Shown in pieces: positions 58,101 to 64,000 of a DNA stretch of 64,000 nt. Position 1 is the first letter of the stretch, and each line of letters starts with the position of its first letter. This DNA is from Siphonodentalium dalli (taxonomy: Eukaryota; Mollusca; Scaphopoda; Gadilida; Siphonodentaliidae), in assembly GCA_032622095.1 (NCBI GenBank), contig CP136062.1:35404918-35468917 (forward strand), written 5' to 3'. The position numbers and the translations under genes were made by a program. Below the pieces are notes generated by a model, which worked only from the letters and a program-made list of their open reading frames with translations, ran no database searches and had not been told where the DNA came from.

Positions 58101-58925
58101 TTAAAGGTACTCAATCCGATCACATGGTCCCCATATCATCAAGATACAAAAAACAACATTTCTTCAAAATACGCTTTAGTTATCAGAATCGATTAAAGGT
58201 ACTCAATCCGATCACACGGTCCCCGTATCATCAAGATACAAAAACCAACATTTCTTCAAAATACGCTTTAGTTATCAGAATCGATTAAAGGTACTCAATC
58301 CGATCACATGGTCCCCATATCATCAAGATACAAAAACCAACATTTCTTCAAAATACGCTTTAGTTATCAGAATCGATTAAAGGTACTCAATCCGATCACA
58401 CGGTCCCCCTGTCATCAAGATACAAAAAACAACATTTCTTCAAAATACGCTTTAGTTATCAGAATCGATTAAAGGTACTCAATCCGATCACACGGTCCCC
58501 GCATCATCAAGATACAAAAAACAACATTTCTTCAAAATACGCTTTAGTTATCAGAATCGATTAAAGGTACTCAATCCGATCACACGGTCCCCATATCATC
58601 AAGATACAAAAAACAACATTTCTTCAAAATACGATTTAGTTATCACAATCGATTAAAGGTACTCAATCCGATCACATGGTCCCCATCTCATCAAGATACA
58701 AAAACCAACATTTCTTCAAAATACGCTTTAGTTATCAGAATCGATTAAAGGTACTCAATCCGATCACACGGTCCCCGTATCATCAAGATACAAAAACCAA
58801 CATTTCTTCAAAATACGTTTTAGTTATCAGAATCGATTAAAGGTACTCAATCCGATCATACGGTCCCCATACTATTAAGATACAACAATTTTTTTTTAAA
58901 TACGTTTAAGTTATCAGAATCGATC
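52125..58925. repeat. ~92-bp satellite array, about 74 monomers
   Basis: The monomer runs GGTACTCAATCCGATCACAC, GGTCCCCATATCATCAAGAT, ACAAAAAACAACATTTCTTC, AAAATACGCTTTAGTTATCA and GAATCGATTAAA. Variants alternate: TTCGATC with CCTCAT, CTCCAAAA and ACGTTTT on one monomer type, and CCGATC with CCCCAT/CCCCGT, CTTCAAAA and ACGCTTT on the other. A block around 53330-53960 recurs at 55990-56620, shifted by 2662 bp (both share the rare CAGTCCG and CATATAATC variants). Edge monomers are the most diverged. It lies in intron 1. Confidence 0.95.
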
Positions 58926-58944
58926 CATTGCAACAAAGTAATGC

Positions 58945-61700
58945 TAACCAATTTAATTCAATTCATTTATTTCTCATTTCCTTATCAAAGGCCTTGAGAT
59001 AAATATATTTAGTATAACAGATATGTACATATTTACATGTAGTCAACATGGCGATGGACATATGTATCTAGCCAACATGCTATCAATTAAATAAATAATG
59101 TCAAACATATCCTATAATGTGGCTACCGTACATGCATATATATACTTCTCTAGATTTAAATACTCATAATATGATATATTAGAATGCATGGGCGTTCACG
59201 TACGTTATATGATCTATAAATTTAAGAAAATTCTTTGACTTATCAGCATATATAGATGTCGAAATAAATTTTTTCTTGAGTGTTGAGTAGTTCACTCATA
59301 ACTATTACATTTGGGATTTTTTGTGAATTCTATGGACAACAGACGGGTTCTTGATTCTTTAAATTTATTGCAATTGAATAGATAACATAATTCATCGTCA
59401 ACATCTTCAGAAGTACATACCGTGCAAATTCGTTCTTCAATTTCGATGTCATGCCATCTACCCACTTCGATTTGGGAGTTTACGGTTGCGTGTTCGAAAT
59501 TTGTATAATGATGTTCTGTCATTTTCATTCGCACCGTCTAGATGGTCTTCAAACTAGAAATTGTGTTAGTGTATTCGATAAACGGTGTCTCTACTAGACT
59601 TATCAATATCTGTCGATCAAGACGAAATAAAAACGTCTTATGTGATCAATTAGCTGGTGTACATTTGTATACGTTCAGCTCCCCGTAAGTGCGATTGACC
59701 ACATTCTTCTAATACAGCACGTATCTTACCCATCCAGGGGAACACGACTCGTTTTCCTTTGAAACACGTATCGTGTAGGATAGTTTATAACGTGATTTAC
59801 TATATATGCAATCGTCATTATTTGCTTAAAGAGTTTTCTATGTAGGTTTTCAACAATGTCATTGTTTGCGTATCCCCATACTTCACACACATAAAAAGCA
59901 ACAAGGGTGTCGAATGAATAAAACATATTCCTGATTGAGAGGCATTTTTCTCAGGCTTTTCTAATTAACGTGTACATGGCTTTTGTCGCAATTTAGATTA
60001 GCTGAAAAAGAGCCCGAACGTTTAAAATTTATACCCAAATAATTAAAGTTTTGTATTCTCTCAATTTCGTGGTCGCCAAATTTGAAAATACGGGCACACT
60101 TCGTCCAGATCACATTAACATTTTTGTCTTTCAACGTTAACGTGTAATTTCGCAGTATTCTTTGAATAGGTTTAAATTTTTTTTTTAGTTTCATGGGGCC
60201 GTCTGCTAAAATCACAGTATCGTCTGCATATAGAATTAGAAAGAGGTTCATGAAATCATCAAGTTTGCTTTCCAATTCTCTTCCAATTTTGTTCAGATTT
60301 TTAACGTTTGTGTTATCCATGAAGGATTGTAGATCATTTAGAAAAATGGAAAATAATAGAGGGGATAAGTTTACACCGTGCCTAACTCCTTAAAGGCATG
60401 GGAAATAATCAGATTTATCGCCATGAACTTGGACACAAGATGTTATGTTTATATACATGTGTTTAACAACTTAAAAAACTTTCCCATTTATTTCGCTCCG
60501 TATCATTTGAGCCATAGCCCAGGGCGCCACACTCTATCAAACGCGTTTTTCAAAATCAATGAAATCACATATCGTTTTAAGTTTTTTCGATAGTTCACTT
60601 AAATATATGAAGGATTAAAATATTATCTAAAGTCCAATAATTTTTACGAAAACCGGTTTGATTCTGCAGTAAGATGTCGTTTTCTTAAACGAAAACATGA
60701 TGTCTATTTGAGAGACTTTTTGTGAATAATTTACCAAAACAGCTCAACTGAGTAATGGGTCTATAATTGTTGGAGTCCATGGTCTACCATTATGTTTCCG
60801 ATTAACCATTCTTCATGTAAACATCCTGAGTCTAAAATCTTATTAAATAGTTTGTGATATATATCCAGTAATCGTGGTGATGATGCATTTTAAGATGTTC
60901 ATTTAAAATGTTATCGTGGCCGCTAGATTTCCTATTTGTCAAAGGTCTTAGTGCTGTATATTTCTTCCCTACTGATTGCTGTTTTAAATTTTGTGTCGGC
61001 TGTTCCAGGGTTTGGCAACAAAATATATCGCGAGGCTGTGTCTCCGTGATCAGAATGCAACAAGTGGAGCAAGCTCAATTGACTGGTTATTGTTTTTTTA
61101 TTCTCTATTGGTTAACAAATTACAGAAATCGCGTGGGTTTCGCGTGTTCATGTTCTACTCATTGTCTCTATGTGTGTTCTAATAGCAAAGTCCATTTCTC
61201 GTTTATATGTTTTGGCGGCTGATTTCATCGCATATTTCGAGTAGACATCGCGCTTAGATTTGAAAGTGCGTTCGGTCTTTCTGTATTCCTTACGAGCCTT
61301 TCGACATTGTATTGTAAACCATGGTTTAGTGTGCTTATGTTTGTTTGTGACTTTCGGTTGATTTGAAGAATATGTCTTAGTATCGAAGGTTTTGTTAGCT
61401 GCTCCTACTAGTATATTCATGATTATCTTCGTTTAATATTTCTGAGTGGCCTTTTTCGCCCGTGTCCGCCATATTTTCAAGTTACGAACTTATACTGTTA
61501 ATATTATATGTGTCCATATTAGAAACATATTTATCGGCCTTCGCTGTGTTCCACTTCGGTTTGCCTATTCGGTCAAAGGTTTTTTTCTATCTCGTCACAT
61601 TTGGGTTGTTTTTTCCACGATAGAACCGTAACAGTGCCTGCATGCACGTCAGAAAACAATTACAGTCTAACACTAGAAAGTCCATAACGATAGGAATAGT
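58945..61700 (-). mobile_element. Decayed non-LTR retrotransposon (LINE)
   Basis: Minus-strand reverse-transcriptase pieces appear in order. A KPWFTIQCRKARKEYRKTER linker lies before the RT (61420-61148), a QNQTGFRKNYWTLDN-like motif near 60670-60630, and a decayed DFEK..SVWRPGLW motif near 60555-60510. GVRHGVNLSPLLFSIFLND lies just before 60320, LILYADDTVIL at 60236-60204 (YADD catalytic pair), and a C-terminal ERICTVC...CYLFNC finger at 59460-59350. Frames are broken repeatedly and several stops interrupt it, so it is dead. The 3' end, with GAATTGAATTAAATTGG-like tail, is near 58945. Motifs fit the Jockey/CR1-like assemblage; the 5' limit is uncertain. Confidence 0.75.
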
Positions 61701-61728
61701 TGACGATGAAAATATGGTATAATATATC

Positions 61729-62400
61729 ACTCTCAACTATCTGGTATAACATTTCCCACAACGTGTTATTTATCAACATTTTGTTCAACAAAATATGACG
61801 GTATTATCAATAAAGTATCACGATATTTGACCATATTACCACTTGATTTTAGTGTTATCCATCTTCATCCGCAATTTTGTCCGAGACCCTCCGTTTGACC
61901 ACGTGTTTCTGAGCCACATATTATTACACATCTCGAGAAATAACAAACTTCAAAAATCGATATCTGATCACTCTGAGCTTTGATGGGTGGGTTCCTCGAC
62001 TCGAATCAAATAGTTTTTACCCCCGAAGCCAAAGAAATCGTAATTTATGAGCGTCTGACCAGATTGAGTACCTTTAATTGCGACAAAATAATGCTAACCA
62101 CTGTCAACTATGGTATCAAAACGTGTTATTTAGCAACATTTTTTTAACGAAATATTGCCGTATTATCACTTGAGTATCACGAAATTTGGCCGTATTGGCA
62201 CTTGATTTTAGAGTTATCCACTTCATCCGCAATTTTGTCCGAGACGGTCGGTTTGGCGACATTTTCTGTGCCACAAATAATTGCACATCGCGAGAAAAAC
62301 AAAAACTTAAAAAATCGATATCTGATCACTCTGAGCTTTGATGGGTGGGTTCCTTGACTCGAATCCGAAGCCGTAGAAATGGCAATTTTGAAGCTTTAAA
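61729..62400. repeat. ~371-bp direct repeat pair
   Basis: Copies start near 61731 (TCTCAACTAT) and 62102 (TGTCAACTAT) and share CGTGTTATTTATCAACATTT, TCCGCAATTTTGTCCGAGAC, AAATCGATATCTGATCACTC and TGAGCTTTGATGGGTGGGTT. The junction carries GATTGAGTACCTTTAATTGC, the inverse of the satellite monomer boundary at 52125, plus AATGCTAACCA, which also directly follows the satellite array near 58937. Confidence 0.8.
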
Positions 62401-62818
62401 TCGGATAATCCATCATTATAGCTCCAAGATAGTCACTAGATGAATAGAAAGTTATTGAAATTCCATTGATCAGATAATAAAAATCAACATGTGAAAATTA
62501 ATACTACCGTATATTATCACATATCAACTAAAACATAATATCTGCTTCTCAACAACCAAAACGGCCGTTAATAAAATAGTCTACATGTATGTGCTTGTGA
62601 ATTATATACAGATAATGTATTATCTTCAAATCGTTTCGATGTGCCGAATACGTCTAAAAATGACAATCCAAGAAAAATAAATGTACTTCATTGACAACAT
62701 TATTTTTGCCCCATCAGTATCATAGCTAAAGCAGCAAGACCTAACAACAGCACATCATCACAACAGACCACCTAATCCGGGGTGGTCACTGCGAACTAAA
62801 ATAACACCACTGACTTAC
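62401..62818 (-). other. Intron 1, near exon 1
   Basis: Non-coding, AT-rich. Donor GAAT|gtaagt at 62819/62818. Confidence 0.4.
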
Positions 62819-62984
62819 ATTCACAGGTAATTGCCAAGTTGTCGATATGCAAGTAGTCACCACCGTACTTGATGCAGTAATTATCCCCAGAGCACTCGGC
62901 ATAATAATATCCACTGCTCGCATAACGTGCATAACACCCGCTACCACACCAGCGGTCGCATCTGTATTTCAACATGTACTTCCT
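62819..62984 (-). CDS. Exon 1 (first seen) of large multidomain extracellular protein gene: Cys-rich module
   Basis: A 166-bp exon, phase 0 to 1, acceptor tatcacattgcag|AGG and donor GTGAAT|gtaagt. Encodes 55 residues with six Cys and many Tyr/Gly: YRCDRWCGSGCYARYASSGY, YYAECSGDNYCIKYGG and ITCE. The small disulphide-rich composition fits an extracellular module; I cannot name the family. It has no start codon or signal peptide, so the true 5' end lies to the right of the window. Confidence 0.65.
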
Positions 62985-63873
62985 CTGCAATGTGATAACA
63001 AAAATCAAGTTTAGATAAACAAAATTCAGATAATTGGCCATATAAATGGTTAAAAAGAGATAGACATACTTCGTACTACACCTTCCAGTTTAAATAAAAC
63101 GGAAAATGCACATTCCACGTGACGTACAGTGCGTCACGGTATTGATCTAGGCAAATATGGACATAGCTGTCGCATCGAGAGGGAATTTATGAGACCTACA
63201 TTGTTGGTTAGCATGAACACTTAACTTTCGGAATCCGTATGTTGGATTTGTCAGATAGGCGGACTTTTTTCACACCGCGTGGTTTTATTGAGGCACCTGG
63301 TGATAAAATCGGTCATTTTTTAAATAAAGCCGACATATTTGACAGAGTATATTCACACGTTTTGAGAAGAGATATTCGTCCAATTTTTGATACATGTGAT
63401 TGGGGCGATAACCATGTAACAACATGTAGCCATTGAATCTCGGAATGACATTCATGACGGCATGTGACGTCAAATAATGTTTAGGGTGAGAAGAATATGA
63501 CGATTCACGCAAAGCGTTGTCTTTCGTTTCTTATAAAATCAGAAGTAAGATGGTTTTGCCCAATTGTTTTATACCATGGGGAAACTACTGCCAAATATAT
63601 CACTTATCGCTGTTTGTCGCATTATTTTTTTTATCAAAGGCAGAAAACTCAACCCTCCCCTTAAAGCTGAGAGGCGTTAGGCTGTGATGTAAGGCACACA
63701 GAGCGCACGAGTATGTGCCAAATTGCGAAAACAACACAACGGCGGTTGATAGACTGCTAAGGTATTGTCTAATATATATGCTTCGATCGACACAGTCTCC
63801 TGACTTAATTTTTTTTATAAATTTTAGTTTTGTTCCCCAAAAAAATAATCTAAAATGCATTTTGTCTTCTTCC
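62985..63873 (-). other. Upstream intron, no recognised feature
   Basis: Non-coding as far as seen. A 65-codon plus-strand ORF (63239-63436) has a protein-like composition but no motif. Confidence 0.4.
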
Positions 63874-63889
63874 GGGGGGGGGGGGGGGG
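63874..63889 (+). repeat. G16 homopolymer
   Basis: Sixteen consecutive G; could form a G-quadruplex or mark a sequencing or assembly weak point. Confidence 0.9.
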
Positions 63890-64000
63890 CAAACATGAAA
63901 TTAATGTATTAAGGGTGGAGATAATTATTGTATACATACGATAATTTCGTTCCGTCTTGTTTAAAAACTGGCATAATAACCCAAGATGGCTGCCAATATG

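Noticed and set aside
52125-58925. CRISPR-like array
   Set aside because: Units are contiguous ~92-bp monomers with no unique spacers between constant repeats, in an intron of an animal gene.
63239-63436. A 65-codon ORF with protein-like composition near the right edge
   Set aside because: Considered as part of another gene, but no motif, splice borders or neighbours support it, and it is opposite to the host gene.

Overview
This window is animal nuclear DNA, most likely from a marine invertebrate and plausibly a mollusc. It is AT-rich and has short exons and large exons with canonical GT..AG borders, long repeat-filled introns, TSP1 and EGF-like modules, and many kinds of transposable element and satellite. 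The species cannot be named from sequence alone.

Host gene. One large gene on the minus strand runs across the whole window and enters from the right. I read 14 exons, in transcription order: 62984-62819, 52017-51823 (TSP1), 46071-45937 (EGF-like), 40012-39752, 35265-35189, 32367-32216, 29901-29775, 29080-28938, 27236-26054, 25338-24144, 18995-17584, 8047-7351, 4339-4029 and 3414-3307. Splice phases agree at every join and give 6162 nt (2054 codons) open throughout. The product looks like a large extracellular or membrane-anchored protein. It starts (as far as seen) with small Cys-rich, TSP1 and EGF-like modules and continues with repeated beta-sandwich modules marked by D-x-E-S-G-[IV] and S-D-G-I-x-x-D-x-[ST]-P-P motifs. 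Both gene ends lie outside the window.

The most interesting object is at 8783-17318, in the intron between the exons at 18995-17584 and 8047-7351. It is an 8.5-kb, almost completely palindromic mobile element. It has exact 6-bp target-site duplications (GAGCAA at 8777-8782 and 17319-17324) and termini AGAAGAATAC...GTATTCTTCT, so it starts AG and ends CT. Each ~4.2-kb arm carries a divergent gene for an A32/FtsK-like viral-type packaging ATPase with an N-terminal C2H2 zinc finger and a polyQ/H tract. Each gene has its own TATA box and AATAAA signal. The left copy is open (602 aa); the right copy is frameshifted. The 6-bp duplication, AG..CT ends and packaging ATPase are Polinton/Maverick traits. 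No integrase, polymerase B, protease or capsid gene is present. I read it as a fold-back (inverted-dimer) Polinton derivative.

Other layout. 1-2900: degenerate tandem repeats. 20698-21139: a piggyBac-like MITE (TTAA, CCCTTTACCCAACA ends) with nested hairpins. 21.8-24.1 kb and 40.9-45.3 kb: a dispersed repeat of alternating ~150-bp modules, which at 40.9-45.1 kb forms a giant inverted repeat. 27399-28736: a 25-bp minisatellite. 30214-30792: a GIY-YIG fragment of a Penelope-like retroelement. 31555-32135: a 65-bp tandem repeat. 50494-51350: a TIR element. 52125-58925: a ~92-bp satellite with about 74 units and a 2662-bp higher-order duplication. 58945-61700: a decayed minus-strand LINE with YADD reverse-transcriptase motifs, nested in a larger repeat that reappears at 61730-62400.
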